A stretch of DNA of 64,000 bases from Lathyrus oleraceus (GCF_024323335.1 NC_066579.1:253077575-253141574), one strand, 5' to 3'; positions 20,396 to 32,567 are shown, counted from the stretch's first letter. Notes: a model not told the origin generated them from the letters alone. Numbers and translations: made by a program.

Positions 20396-21853
20396 CTAGA
20401 TTTTGAGGTGGATTTCTTGGCTGGAGTAGGTTCTTGAGAACCAAAGATGGGTAGAGTTCAGCGTACGACATGGGAATAGGGTCAAAAGAGACCTTCTTCC
20501 TCTCAAAGTTTTGTTATTGTTGATTATTTTTGTTGTTGTTGTATTATTGGTTCTTTGTTGAGGCTGTTGTTGACGTTGTTGTTGAACTGGCACTGATTGA
20601 TTGTTAGAAAATACTGAGATAACTGATGAAACTTGATGTTGATGCTGAAGTGGTTGCGGATTTATTTTGACATGAGGCCTCCTCTGCCTCCCTACGGACA
20701 CTACATTGGTTTCCCCTTCCTTCTTTTTGGCAAAACCACTCCCATACTTCTTACTAGATGACACCTCTTCCTTAGACAAACGTCCCTCTCGGACTCCTTC
20801 CTCTAACCTCATCCCCATGTTTACCATTTAGGTAAAGTCACTGGGGGCACTGACAATCATTTGTGCATAATAAAATGAACTCAGGGTCTTCAGGAAAGTC
20901 TTGGTCATCTCCTTCTCTTCCAACGGAGGATTAATCTGAGCGGCAAGCTCTTTCCATCTTTGGGCACACTCTTTGAATGTCTCTTTATCCTTTTGAGACA
21001 TGGACCTCAGTTGGTCTCTATCAGGCGCCATGTCCACATTGTACTTATACTGATTTACAAAAGCTTCACCCAAATCGTTGAGCGTACAAATACTTGCACT
21101 GTCTAGCCCCATGTACCATCTCAAAGCGGCACCAGTCAGACTGTATTGAAAGTAGTGAATTAATAACTGATCATTATGAGTTTGAGTTGACATTTTTCTG
21201 GCATACATGACAAGGTGACTAAGCGGACAGGTATTTCCCTTATACTTTTCAAAGTCAGAGACTTTGAACTTCATCGGGATCTTAACGTTTGGTACAAAGC
21301 AGAGTTCAACAAGACTCTTTTCGAACAGATCTTTTCCTCTCAATATCTTCAATTCCCTACACAGCTCAAGGAACTGATCCTTCATTTCATGCATCTTCTC
21401 ATAAAAATCAGGACCCTCAGATGACTCGGAATGGTAGATGTTGTCCTCAACACGAGGCAAGGTATGAACAACTGGAGGCGGCACAGACATGACCAGGCTA
21501 GATGTCGGCATAGAAGCAAACGTGGGTGCAAACCCTTATGGCATAAAATATGGTGGCATCCCCCACAGGAATCCAGCAGGCATAGACGGGCCGGATTGAG
21601 TAGCAGCAACAGGAACAGTTGAGGTAGCAACCTCTGAGATGACAGTCCTCTGAGGAGGAGAAGTGGCAGGAGTTGGAGAAGACTGATTTTGAGCAGCTAG
21701 AATAGACTACATCATAGCACTTAGACGAGCAATCTCATTCTTAAGTTCTCAGTTCTCTTGCTCTAAGTGCTCCATGATTCAGGGTTGATTGGCGCGAGTG
21801 TTGTATCGGTGAGTCAGCTTGGCTGAAGCATAGAAGAATAAGCGATAAGACAT
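20396..21853 (-). pseudogene. gag of element B (Ogre), broken
   Basis: Candidate start ATG 21853 after a splice-acceptor-like 'ttttcttccgccag'. MEHLEQEN-type text follows from 21775. Two open pieces carry the Gag core: 21511-20828 (VEDNIYHSESSEGPDFYEKM, LTGAALRWYMGLDSAS, ETFKECAQRW) and 20827-20396 (MRLEEGVREGRLSKEEV, then Q- and N-rich repeats). A stop separates the two at 20828, a further stop lies near 21540, and the Q/N-rich stretch loses frame before the zinc-knuckle-like CAFHQGAP part at ~20345. It is non-functional as it stands. Confidence 0.8.
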
Positions 21854-21930
21854 CTGGCGGAAGAAAACCTGTTATGTAAATGATGCATGAAATGCAACGT
21901 TTTATTTGTTTTTATTTTCAAGGAACATAC
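21854..21930 (-). other. Candidate 77-nt intron between ORF1 and gag (element B)
   Basis: Minus-strand GTATGT at 21930 to '...ttttcttccgccag' at 21854, ending one base before the gag ATG. It is collinear with the candidate introns in A and C. Confidence 0.4.
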
Positions 21931-22069
21931 TATTTTATTTGCAAATATATAATAACAATAGTAACAATTTTATTGACCATAAAATCTCTTTTATTCATAT
22001 CATTTGGAAGGATTACACTGAGTACAATTTCAGAAACCATAGTATAAGTACAAGAGAAAAGGAAACTAA

Positions 22070-23534
22070 TCATCCTAAGGATCCCCTAACAGCGATGTCA
22101 AATGATCTGGCTGCAGGCGCGTACTTCCTTCGGATGCGTTAGATCACGGACTCAAAAAAAGTCTTCATCTGAGCCTTCTCGAAGACAAGCTGATCAACAA
22201 TCTTCTTCCAAGCACCGAAAGTTTGAGGCATACTAGAGGAAGATGGACCCTTTGGTTCTCTCTGTCTCTTCATTGCTCGGTCTTCAAGAAGTTCAATAAG
22301 TGCATCTTTATCCTTCGACTCAAGCTGCAACTCCTCATGCTTTTGACTCAAAGCATGGAACTGCCCTTCCCACATATCCTTCTCTTGCTTCATCTTGGCG
22401 AGTGCGTCTTCCAACTCCTCTATATCTTGGTTAGGGAGAGTTAATGGCTCAACCACAACCATAGACGTAGGTCTCTCACAAGCATATAGCATCTTCAATT
22501 CCAAAGCTCTCTTCTTCACCCAAGTAGTGTAAGCTTCCAGAGCTACACAATTGCATGAACCAAGCTCGGATCTTGCTTTCCTATACACATTATGCCAAGC
22601 ATGTATCATCTTCTTCTTCAAATGTTGGACATCTTTACCCTCTTTATAGAAAAGACCTTCTAACTGAATGTTATTAGGCTTGTCTCTCAAGGGGAATCCA
22701 AGTTGACGACGAGCCAAAGCAGGGTTGTAGTTAATTCCTCCTTGTGTACCAATGAGAGGCACATTAGAGAATTCACCGCAACTATCAATAATATCCAAAC
22801 TACTCAATGCGGAGTCATACCAAACTATATCATCATTAGTGAGGGACATAAGTCTCTGAGACCACCGTAGACATTGTTTGTTCTCCACGAAAGCAGACGT
22901 TTGAGGCAAGTGTGAAATAAACCACTTGTGCAGAAGAGGGACACAACACACAATAGTCCCACCACCTTTAGAATTCCTTAAATGCACAAAGAAGTACATG
23001 TCACCCAATAGAGTAGGTACATGATTCCCATTCAAGAAGATTCTAATGGCGTTAACATCAACAAAACCATCAAGGTTAGGGAACAAAGCTAAACCATAAA
23101 TGAGTAACACAAAGATGGATTCAAAAGCATCCACACTACCGGCTTGAGCAGAGGCAGTAGCTTTCCCAATAAGGAACTCAGAAGTCAACCCAAACATTCC
23201 TCCTTTCAACTATAATATGAGATCTGGGAATCTCCTCCAATCCACTAAAGGGCACTTTTTCAGAAATGGGTATTCCCAAGAGGTGGGCATACTCCTCAAA
23301 CGTAGGCATGAGCTGATAGTCGGGAAAAGTGAAGCAACGATAGAGAGGGTCATAAAACTGAACCAAAACACTAAAGAGTCCTTCAACCACATCATTAGAT
23401 AACACAGACAAAAGCTTCCCATGGTGTTGCTTGAAGTCCAAGGGATCTAATACAAAATATAATAGCTTCCTTAGCTCTTTCAAGTCAGGACATCTGAAAC
23501 TATACTTCTTAGTATTCCTTCGTCCATAATCCAT
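22070..23534 (-). pseudogene. Ogre ORF1 of element B, broken
   Basis: Starts with MDYGRRNTKKYSFRCPDLKE at 23534. The first piece runs to ~23215 (YDPLYRCFTFPDYQLMP, GLEEIPRS). A deletion of roughly 20 codons with frameshift near 23210 removes the EALHLKKSEIEAHWVKK-like segment present in A and C. The second piece (23209-22139, 356 codons) is the longest intact ORF1 stretch in the window: GLTSEFLIGKATASAQAGS, YGLALFPNLDGFVD, WHNVYRKARSELG, then a C-terminal coiled coil (residues ~250-330 of the piece). An in-frame TAA at 22139 cuts off the conserved RIRRKYAPAARS tail. Function is unknown; plant-mobile-domain-like by appearance. Confidence 0.75.
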
Positions 23535-24387
23535 GGTCTGAAAATATTTTCAAATAAAACCCCAGTTCCTTGAAGTTATTTTTTGTGTTATGAATGTTAT
23601 GATGCGCATGAATACATGAATGCAACAATCACAACTAACGGATCACACACAAGGCAACCAAACAAAGGTTAAAGGATGGATCGAGTCATTGTCAAGATCA
23701 ATCATCCATTTTGGTGGATTATGGTTTTCACCTTATCAACACCCAAGTTCCATTGATATTGACAAGACTTGATTAGATCAACCAAGAATCAAGGGTTTGT
23801 TGTGAGTCACGAGCATGGAGTCAGGTTAAGAACCATCCGAAAGGAGTGTACTAAGGATGAAACCTGTAGATCATGTTCTAAAAAGTTCCCAGAGTCTTAA
23901 TTCCATCTATCAAATATTACAGGTTAGGATGACTGACTCATCAACCCATAATATTCTCAAGAGAAAGTCGTCTGAGTGTAGTATCCTGTAATAACTGTTA
24001 TCAAGTCTACACCTGAACAGTCTCCGCACTACATCCTAAATAGGCCAAGTTGGGTTAAATGTTCTACGGTCCTTAGCTTCTCGAACCCCAAATCAGAGAA
24101 AGTAACGCCTAACCACAAATAACTTGTGTGACATTAATAGCTCCAAAAGGGTCTCCACTGAGTAGATGGGTCTCAAGCCACCTTGTTAAGGACTACTCCA
24201 CCCAAGTCGAACATGACTATACCATCCTCCTATCTTAATTGCACTCAAGTTCTGGTTAGAACTTATCTCACCGCTCAGAGATCACCAAGCACAGCAAGCA
24301 GATTATATCACACAAACAAATATACAAACATCAAACATAAAATTATGTACACATATAAAAAAGTAGGCTAAACCCATTGAGGACTAC
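23535..24387 (-). other. Leader of element B
   Basis: Non-coding and collinear with the leaders of A and C. Nothing further is recognised in it. Confidence 0.6.
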
Positions 24388-24405
24388 TCCCCAGGAGAGT
24401 CGCCT
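24388..24405 (-). promoter_or_regulatory. Primer binding site of element B
   Basis: Minus-strand AGGCGACTCTCCTGGGGA, the same site as in A and C with a changed base in the middle. Confidence 0.6.
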
Positions 24406-24414
24406 ATTGATTTC

Positions 24415-25162
24415 TGTAGCGATAAATTCATGACCATTAAGCTATGGATAAACTTAGCATCAACAAAACTAGTGTCACCACCGCGCTTTTATTTTTTCCG
24501 AAGGAAAAGGGAAAAGCACGAACAAAACCCAAAGATAAGAAGTTTACAAATCAAAACTAATAAAATGCCAGAGATTATAGGTAAGGGGGTTGGTTACACA
24601 GAGGGAAGGTGTTAGCACCCAAAGTGCCCTAGGTACTCCTAGGGAGCCCTTTTTTATGTGTGTATGTGTTTTTGGTATAAAAGATGTTTGCAATAAATAG
24701 AGTGTGGGGATGAGAAGAGAATTCATTAATTATATTTTTGTGTTTGACAAGACCTTTGGACTTGTGCCTACGTACCAACATAAAAATGAGGGATCAAAAC
24801 CTCGTAGTTCGTGGTATCAGTTTCAAAATGAATGGATTTTCTTTTAATCAAAATTTAAATTTAAAAGAGGCACAAAGGGCCTAAAAGAGTGTGAATGGGT
24901 GTTAGTTCTTTTTGGCTTTTGAAATTTTAAGTCAATATGGTTAGATTCATTGACAAGTTTGATTTAAGAAAAGAGTTTAAAAATGCAATGGCATAAGGCC
25001 AAAGTTTCTAATTTGCAATAAAGTCTAAGTTTAGAAATTACAAGCAAAGAAAGTTTTTGAAAAGGGGGGGGGAGATTTTGAAATTTAACAGAATCGGAGG
25101 AGATGAAGAGACTAATCCTAAGCAAAAATTAAAAGTTAAGAGTTGAAAAGATCTGACCAATG
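24415..25162 (-). repeat. LTR 3' stump of element B (748 bp)
   Basis: On the minus strand it ends CGCTACA at 24415 and is collinear with A's LTR from 14356 to ~15115 ('ctgaccaa' near 15110 and 25155). It breaks off at ~25162, where C coding sequence begins. The promoter half of the LTR is lost. Confidence 0.8.
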
Positions 25163-25171
25163 AAAAACAAA

Positions 25172-26754
25172 TTACTTAGAACAATGGAAAATAACAGGAA
25201 CATCAACAGCAGCCCAATTGTTGCAAGTCCAGCCATGCGTCACAAAGTTGGCGCGATCTTCATCTTCATCACCCTTGATCACGGCACTTGAGTGTTGTTC
25301 ATTACCATGGATGAAACCTCTGCTACAGAAACTTGGTTGCACTTCTTCAGCTCTGAGATTAAACAGCCCTTGCGGAAATCCTAATCTGGACCTGTTCTTG
25401 TTCTCTGCCACTTCTACCATTCGGCCCCACTGATTTGTATTACCTGCCTCAATAGCTTTCTTAGCATCTTTAAAAGAAGATATGGGTGCCCCAGTTTTCT
25501 TCACTTCAGCAATAGACAAGGCTTGGAACGGACTTCCAACCTCCTCCTCAGCTTCAACATACGTAAAAGATGACAGATGGCTCACCAAAAGCGTTTTCTC
25601 TCCACTAACGATGACAAGCTTGCCATTCTTCACGAATTTCAACTTCTAGTGCAGAGTGGACGTTAGAGCTCCAGCCTCATGAATCCATGGCCTTCCCAAT
25701 AAACAGCTATAGGTCGGGTGGATAACCATTACTTGGAAAGTAATCTGAAAATCACTCGGACTTTTCTTAACTGGAAGGTCCACTTCACCAATGACGGTTT
25801 TTCCAGAACCATCAAACGCTTTGACAATCACGCCATTATACCTCATCGGAGCGCCTTGATAGGATAATCTGGACAGAGTTGATTTTGGGAGTATATTCAG
25901 AGAAGAACCAGTATCAACTAGCACATTTGACAGTGCATCCTCCTTGCAATTCATTGGTATATGTAGTGCCAGATTGTGATTTCTGCCTTCCTCGGGAAGT
26001 TCTTCATCACAAAAACTCAGATTGTTACAAGAGGTAATTTTAGCCACAATATGGTGAAATTGATCCACAGTAACGTCGTGCTCAACGTAGGCTTGCTCCA
26101 ACACTCTTTGCAATGCTTCTCTGTGCGCTTCAGAATTCATTAGCAGAGATAACACTGGAATCTTCGAAGGAGTTTGAAGTAGCTGCTCCACCATATTGAA
26201 CTCACTATTCTTAATCAATCGCAATACATCATCATCATCGTTAGTCTTCAGCTTGCTGGATTCACCATAATGACACACGGGAGCACTAATTGTGTTTATT
26301 ACAGGTACATCTTCCTTCTTACTGACTGTAGCCTCTTCTATATCTTTTAGAAAGACAAGGCCAAACACACGACCACTACGGGCCACCTTTGCGATATCAG
26401 TTATATTCACAATAGTATTTATCGTAGGCAACAGAATCTCTAGACCATTCTTCATCATTGTAGCATTATACTGGCAAGGAACAACTTTATCAGATGCATA
26501 CGGGATGAGGCCCGCTAACCGTATCACTAACGGTGACACCGATCTATTGAAGTTGTTGCTGCTGCTACTATCAAATTGAATGACTACCCGCTCAGGGGTC
26601 TTAAACACTGGAACTATTACATTGACATCATCTACTTCTCTTGACTGACAAACTTGGATAAGCCCTTCATCCATCAATCTTTGAATGTCCCTCTTAATAA
26701 TGACACATCCTCGAGGGTTCACACTGAATACCACACAACCATCATGGTCATGCT
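25172..26754 (-). pseudogene. Protease and protease-RT spacer of element C (Ogre)
   Basis: Continues from 34581 after the D insertion. Open from 26754 to 25646: DHDGCVVFSVNPRGC, the linker with SGRVFGL, the protease with DTGSSLN (DTG at 25915-25907) and GRPWIHEAGA. One TAG at 25646 (A has CAG) splits it from the spacer 25642-25172. The spacer carries KLVIVSGEKTLLVSHLSSF, a short G-patch-like stretch (RSRLGFPQG), SFCSRGFIHGNEQHSS and ends VDVPVIFHCSK-stop. The stop codon overlaps a GTAATT splice-donor-like site (25175-25170). The catalytic residues are intact, so only the one nonsense change and the insertion disable it. Confidence 0.82.
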
Positions 26755-27782
26755 TGTTGGTTCTACATGTTGGCAGCAATTTTGGTAAAACAAAGAGTGT
26801 TCACAAGATGTTGCATGTGATGTCTTAACATAAGATATCTTGTACCTGCTGGAGTTTAAAAATATAATTATGCAGGATTGTTTCAGGATGTCATACACGA
26901 TGTCATGACATCTGATATAATGTACCTGCTGGAAATTTTAAATGGAATTATGCAGGATTGTTCCTGGATGTCAGACCCGATGTCATGACATCTGTACACA
27001 GAACATTCAGTGTGAATGTTATGTGTTATGTGATTGCGCTTTTAATGGCAATCTATGTATGATTGAAGATCTGATTTACACACGCATTCAATCATTAATT
27101 ACAACCTGATTTACTTATTTTCCAAGGAGATCTAAACAACTGTCATGAGAAGATTTGATTGGAAAATAGTTTTAGGGTTTCAAGATGTTCAAGCCCAGCT
27201 GAATGCTTCTATAAATAGGACATGGAAAACCTGAATTGATACACAACCAATACAAAGCGAAATATTGAGAGAGAATAAGGGTTTGTGTCTTGTGTGGTCG
27301 TGTGACTTGTAAGCCATTCAATTCATCCATAGATGATTGAATTGGTCTGATTTGTGAGTTGTAATTTGTCACTCTAAGCTTTTAAGCATGAGTGTGTGTC
27401 TACTTGATTGAAGCTTCTAAGTAAAATCAAGTGTGAGTGTCTTATTTTCATAAGTAATTGTTGTTTATAATCACTAGTGTGATTGAGGGGGAGTGAGTGG
27501 GTTCTCATATCTAAGAGTTCTTAGGTAGAAATCACACGGGTAGAGATTAGGTGAAAAAGACTATAACTTGTGGACTGTACTGAGATTCTTTGAACTGATT
27601 TTATTTAGTGGATTTCCTTCCTGGCTTGGTAGCCCCCAGACGTAGGTGAGTTGCACCGAACTGGGTTAACAATTGCTTGTGTCTCTTGCATTACTATACT
27701 TTATCTTTATCCTGTTTGTTTTACTCAGATATTAGTGTCGTGACATTACCTTCGACATCTCATATCTGATACCAGAATTTCA
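26755..27782 (+). repeat. 5' LTR of element D (1028 bp)
   Basis: Runs from TGTTGGTTCTA to ...CCAGAATTTCA. It has the same length as the 3' LTR, and counting by eye gives roughly 30-35 mismatches (about 3%). Confidence 0.93.
27209..27219 (+). promoter_or_regulatory. TATA box in element D 5' LTR
   Basis: CTATAAATAGG, also present in the 3' LTR at 34017-34027. Confidence 0.65.
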
Positions 27783-27784
27783 AT

Positions 27785-27796
27785 TGGTATCAGAGC
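27785..27796 (+). promoter_or_regulatory. Primer binding site of element D (tRNA-iMet type)
   Basis: TGGTATCAGAGC, two bases after the LTR. This is the classic initiator-methionine tRNA site of Ty1/copia elements. Confidence 0.9.
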
Positions 27797-27849
27797 AGGC
27801 ATCCTGCTCTGGTTCTGGGTGAGATCTAGAGACAATACTTTCTGGTACT

Positions 27850-29350
27850 ATGGAGAGAGATGGAGGATCTGTTCACATGCCACCAATTTTGGATGGATCT
27901 AACTATGACTATTGGAAACCTCGAATGGTAGCTTTCCTAAAATCTCTTGATAATAAGGGTTGGAAGGCTGTGTTAACAAGCTGGGAACATCCAGTAATTA
28001 CTAAGGAAGGAGAAGCCACTACTGATAAGAAGCCTGGAGAACAATGGTCCAAGGAGGAGGATGATCTAGCCCTTGGAAATTCTAAAGCATTGAATGCCAT
28101 ATTCAACGGGGTAGACAAGAATATCTTCAGATTGGTAAACAACTATGAGGTAGCTAAAGATGCTTGGGACATTCTCAAAACCACTCATGAAGGCACCTCT
28201 AGAGTGAAGATGTCTAGACTACAACTGCTCACTACCAAGTTTGAAAATTTAAGGATGAAAGAAGATGAAAATATTCATGAATTTCACACGAATATCCTTG
28301 AAATTTCCAATGCCTCTAGAGCTCTGGGAGAGAAGATGTCAGATGAAAAGCTATTAAGGAAAATACTCAGGTCACTCCCTAAGAGATTTGCTATGAAGGT
28401 GACAGCCATAGAAGAATCTTAAGACATCTCAAATATGAGAGTTGATGAGCTAATTGGATCCCTCCAAACATTTGAGATGGGAATATGTGATGGATCTGAA
28501 AAGAAAGCCAAAAGCATAGCCTTCATGTCAAACACTGAAGGGGAAGATGAGGAAGGTGGTCAAGAGATTGATGAAGATCTGGAAAATGAGATAGCAATGC
28601 TGGGAAGACAGTTCAACAAACTTATGAAAAAGATGGATGTAAGATCTAAGGCCAATGTCAAGAACATCGCATCTGACATCAGTAAATCCAACAATATTGG
28701 AAGAAGAACAAGGTCAGAAGAAAAGCCCAAAGAAGGAAAAGGAGTTCAGTGCTATGAATGTGATGGGTATGGTCACATCAGAACTGAATGTGGGACCTAC
28801 CTTAAGAAACAGAAGAGGAGCCTTGCTGCCTCTTGGTATGATGGAAGTGAAACAGAAGAAGCTGCAAATCTTGTGACTGCATTGACAGGAAGATGGGGTT
28901 CTGATGAAGAGTCAAGTGATGATGAAGTAACCTTTGAAGAGCTGGCCACTACCTATAGAGAGTTGTGTCACAAAAGTGCAGAAGTGTGCAGACAAGTTGA
29001 AAGCCAGAAGAAAGTGATAGCTCAACTGGAGAATGAAAAGGGGAACATGTGGAAACCATCTCCAACTTGAAAACTGAAGTTGTACTCTTGAATTCCAAAC
29101 TAGATGAGATGACCAAGTATGTAAGAATGCTTAACAACGGATCTGACATCTTAGACAAGATTCTCCAGACTGGTCAAACAACAGGAGATAAATCTGGCAT
29201 TGGGTTCAATGAATCTAAGGCTGATTGCAGTTACATTAATGGCAAACCTAAATCCAAACCTAAGTGCAGCCATATTGATAGCAACCCTGCAATGTCACAT
29301 CACATGTCACAACATCAGAAGGGAAGACAGCAGAAAGGGAAACACCAAAG
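27850..29350 (+). pseudogene. gag of element D (SIRE-type), broken
   Basis: Starts MERDGGSVHMPPILDGSNYD with the WKPRM motif and the UBN2/DUF4219-type Gag text typical of copia (DAWDILKTTHEGTSRVKMSR, MKEDENIHEFHTNI, LLRKILRSLPKRFAMKV). A TAA at ~28420 replaces a codon that is CAG in element E (EEAQDI). The second part (28435-29070) holds the zinc knuckle CYECDGYGHIRTEC at ~28750 and a coiled-coil stretch. A single-base frameshift near 29046 moves the end into another frame (29049-29354). The product would form the particle; this copy cannot. Confidence 0.88.
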
Positions 29351-30860
29351 ATAAAGATGCCATTAATGTGGAAAATTTGGCCACCTGAAGCCGTTTTGCT
29401 ATAAGCTGTATGGTTATCCTAGCCCTGTTCATCACCAGACTCACTACCAACCAAGATCCAAACATCACAGGCCTGTCAACAAGAAGCTATGGGTTCCTAA
29501 GACTAATGTTTCAAGTCTAATAGTTCACACATCCTTCAGAGTTTCAGCCAAAGAAGATTGGTATTTTGACAGTGGTTGCTCCAGACACATGACTGGAAAC
29601 AAAAACCTGCTAATTGACCTTCATCCCCATGCCACAAGTTATGTAACCTTTGGTGATGGAACAAAGGGTGAAATCAAGGGAATTGGTAAGCTTGATTGCC
29701 CTGGAGTTCCTGACCTTGACAATGTCCTACTTGTAAAGGGATTAACTGCTAATCTAATAAGCATCAGTCAACTGTGTGACCAAGGTCTAAATGTAAACTT
29801 CACTAAAACTGAATGTATGATTAGTAACAAGGAAAATGAAGTGATCATGAAAGGAGTTAGGTCTAAAGACAACTGCTACATGTGGAGTTCTCAAGAAACT
29901 GGTTACTCTTCAATGTGTATCTTGGTCAAAGAGGAAGAAGTGAAGATATGGCATTAAAGATTGGGCCATCTGCATCTTAAAGGTATGAAGAGGATAATAT
30001 CTGTTGAAGTTATTAGAGGAATTGCCAACTTGAAGATTGATGAAGGAAAAATCTGTGGAGAATGTCAGATTGGAAAACAGACAAGGATGTCACACCAGAA
30101 GCTCAGACATGACACCACTACCAAAGTTTTGAAACTCCTCCATATGGATTTGATGGGACCCATGCAAGTGGAAAGCCTTGGTGGGAAAAAGTATGCATAT
30201 GTAGTGGTGGATGACTTCTCCAGATACACCTGGATCAATTTTATAAGAGAAAAATCTGATGTTTTGAAGTCTTCAAGGAGCTTTGTCTAAAACTTCAAAG
30301 AGAAAAGGAAAGTCCTGTTATCAAAATTAGAAGTGATCATGGGAAGGAATTTGAGAACAGCAAATTTGCTGAATTTTGTTCTTCAGAAGGAATTCATCAT
30401 GAGTTCTCATCTCTCATTACTCCCCAGCAAAATGGTGTGGTGGAAAGAAAAAATAGAACTCTTCAAGAATCAGCCAGAGCTATGATTCATGCTAAGAAAT
30501 TGCAATACCATTTTTGGGCTGAAGCCATGAACACAGCCTGCAATGTTCACAACAGAGTGACATTGAAGAAAGGGACTCCTACAACCCTATATGAAGTCTG
30601 GAAAGGAAGAAGACCTACAGTCAAATACTTCCATGTATTTGGTAGTAAATGCTATATCTTGACTGATCGTGAACAAAGAAGGAAGATGGATCCCAAAAGT
30701 GATGAGGGAATATTTCTGGGCTACTCAACAAATAGTAGAGCTTACAGAGTCTTTAATTCCAGAACTAATATGTTGATGGAATCTATTAATGTTGTGGTTG
30801 ATGACCAAAAGACGATGTCGAGACAGCTCTGAATGATTCCCCAGCTGACTTCTCAGACAA
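29351..30860 (+). pseudogene. Protease and integrase of element D, broken
   Basis: A second zinc-knuckle-like CGKFGHLKPFC at ~29370 is followed by the protease motif WYFDSGCSRHM (catalytic D at 29568-29570). The GAG-pre-integrase segment (GLTANLISISQLCDQGLNV, WH-stop-RLGHLHLKGM at ~29950, where a TAA replaces an arginine codon) comes next. Then the integrase: zinc-binding C-x2-C in CGECQIGKQ, first catalytic Asp in HMDLMGPM, second in IRSDHGKEF-like text at ~30330, and Glu in QQNGVVERKNRT. Frameshifts lie near 30265 and 30815. All catalytic residues can be seen but no single frame holds them. Confidence 0.87.
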
Positions 30861-30912
30861 AAATGAGGAAAGTGATCCTCCTCAAGCTGAACCTAAAGAT
30901 GACAAAATCAAC

Positions 30913-32567
30913 ATGGGACCCTCCATCAGAGTTCAGAAGGATCATCCCAAAGATCTCATTATAGGAGATCTAAATAAAGGGGTCACTACTAGAGCAAGGG
31001 AAGTGATCTCACATGGCTGCTTCGTGTCAAAGATTGAACATAGGAATGTCAAGGAAGCCTTGACTGATGAGTTCTGGATCAATGTCATGCAGGAGGAGTT
31101 AGGTCAATTCAAGAGGAATGAAGTATGGGAACTGGTTCCTAGACCTGAAGGAGTAAATGTCATAGGTACAAAATGGGTATATAAGAATAAATTTGATGAA
31201 CAAGGGGTTATTACTAAAAACAAAGCAAGATTAGTAGCACAAGGATATACTCAAGTTGAAGGAGTGGACTTTGATGAAACATTTGCTCTTGTGCTCGCCT
31301 TGAGTCCATTAGATTATTGCTTGGAGTGACATGTATTCTGAAATTCAAACTGTTCCAAATGGATGTAAAAAGTGCCTTCTTGAATGGTTACTTAAATAAG
31401 GAAGTATATGTTGAACAGCCTAAAGGATTCACAGATCCAAATCTTCCAAAGCATGTGTACAGATTGAAGAAAGCCCTTTATGGGTTGAAGCAAGCTCCTA
31501 GGGCCTGGTATGAGAGACTCACAATGTTCCTCACTAACAATGGATACAGAAAATGAGGTATTCACAAAACTCTATTTGTGAAGAATGAAGGAGGGAAGCT
31601 CATGGTGGCACAAATATATGTAGATGACATTGTGTTTGGTGGGATGTCAGATCAGATGGTTGAACATTTTGTTAGACAAATGCAGTCTGAGTTTGAGATG
31701 AGCCTTGTTGGAGAATTGACCTACTTTCTTGGGCTACAAGTCAAGCAGATGGAAGATTCTATCTTTCTATCTCAAAGCAAGTATGCCAAGAACATTATTA
31801 TTAAGTTTGGCATGGAGAATGCAAGTCATAAAAGGACACCTGTTCCTACACATGTGAAAATCTCCAAAGATGAAAATGGTGTTAGTGTAGATCAAAGTCT
31901 ATACAGAAGCATGATAGGCAGTCTGCTATATCTCACAGCAAGCAGACCTGACATTGCATTTGCTGTAGGTGTTTCTGCTAGATATCAAGTTGAACCAAAA
32001 GTTAGTCACATAAACCAAGTGAAGAGAATACTGAAATATGTCAATGGCACCAGTGATTATGGGATGTTATATACTCATGGATCTGGATCTATGTTGAGTG
32101 GTTACTGTGATGCTGACTGGGCTGGAAGTGCTGATGATAGGAAAAGCACATCAGGAGGATGTTTCTTCTTGGGGAACAATATGATATCATGGTTTAGCAA
32201 GAAACAAAATTGTGTGTCTCTATCCACTGCTGAAACTGAATACATAGCAGCTGGGAGTAGTTGTTCTCAACTGGTTTGGATGAAACAAATGTTGACTGAA
32301 TACAATGTCACACAAGAAGTCATGACATTGTACTGTGGCAACCTGAGTGCTATAAATATTTCCAAAAATCCTATTCAGCACAGCAGGACAAAGCACATTG
32401 ATATTCGTCAGCACTTCATTAGAGAACTTGTGGAAGAGAAGATCATAGCACTAGAGCATGTTACTACTGAAAAGCAAATAGCTAACATATTCACAAAAGC
32501 TTTGGATGCTAATCAATTTGAATGTTTAAGAGCGAAATTGGGGATTTGTATTCATGAGAATCTATAG
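30913..32567 (+). pseudogene. Reverse transcriptase and RNase H of element D, broken
   Basis: Three open pieces: 30913-31329 ([60 protein letters not shown]), 31317-31556 ([28 protein letters not shown]) and 31578-32567 (catalytic YVDDIVFGG at ~31616, then RNase H with [29 protein letters not shown] and [19 protein letters not shown]). A one-base frameshift near 31292 and a TGA at 31554 break it. The last 330 codons are intact. The reaction would be RNA- and DNA-templated DNA synthesis plus RNA strand removal. The stop at 32565 is the natural end of pol. Confidence 0.9.

Larger units (their letters stand above)
19073..25162 (-). mobile_element. Element B: Ogre-type gypsy element, truncated at both ends
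   Basis: Minus-strand order: LTR stump (25162-24415), PBS, leader, ORF1, gag and pro, cut at 19073 by element A's LTR. Only the last ~750 bases of the 5' LTR remain, and the stump is fused to element C at 25162/25163. All frames carry stops. Confidence 0.82.

Noticed and set aside
27783..27800. tRNA gene near the copia PBS
   Set aside because: Only the 3'-end complement of a tRNA is present; no tRNA body or arms.
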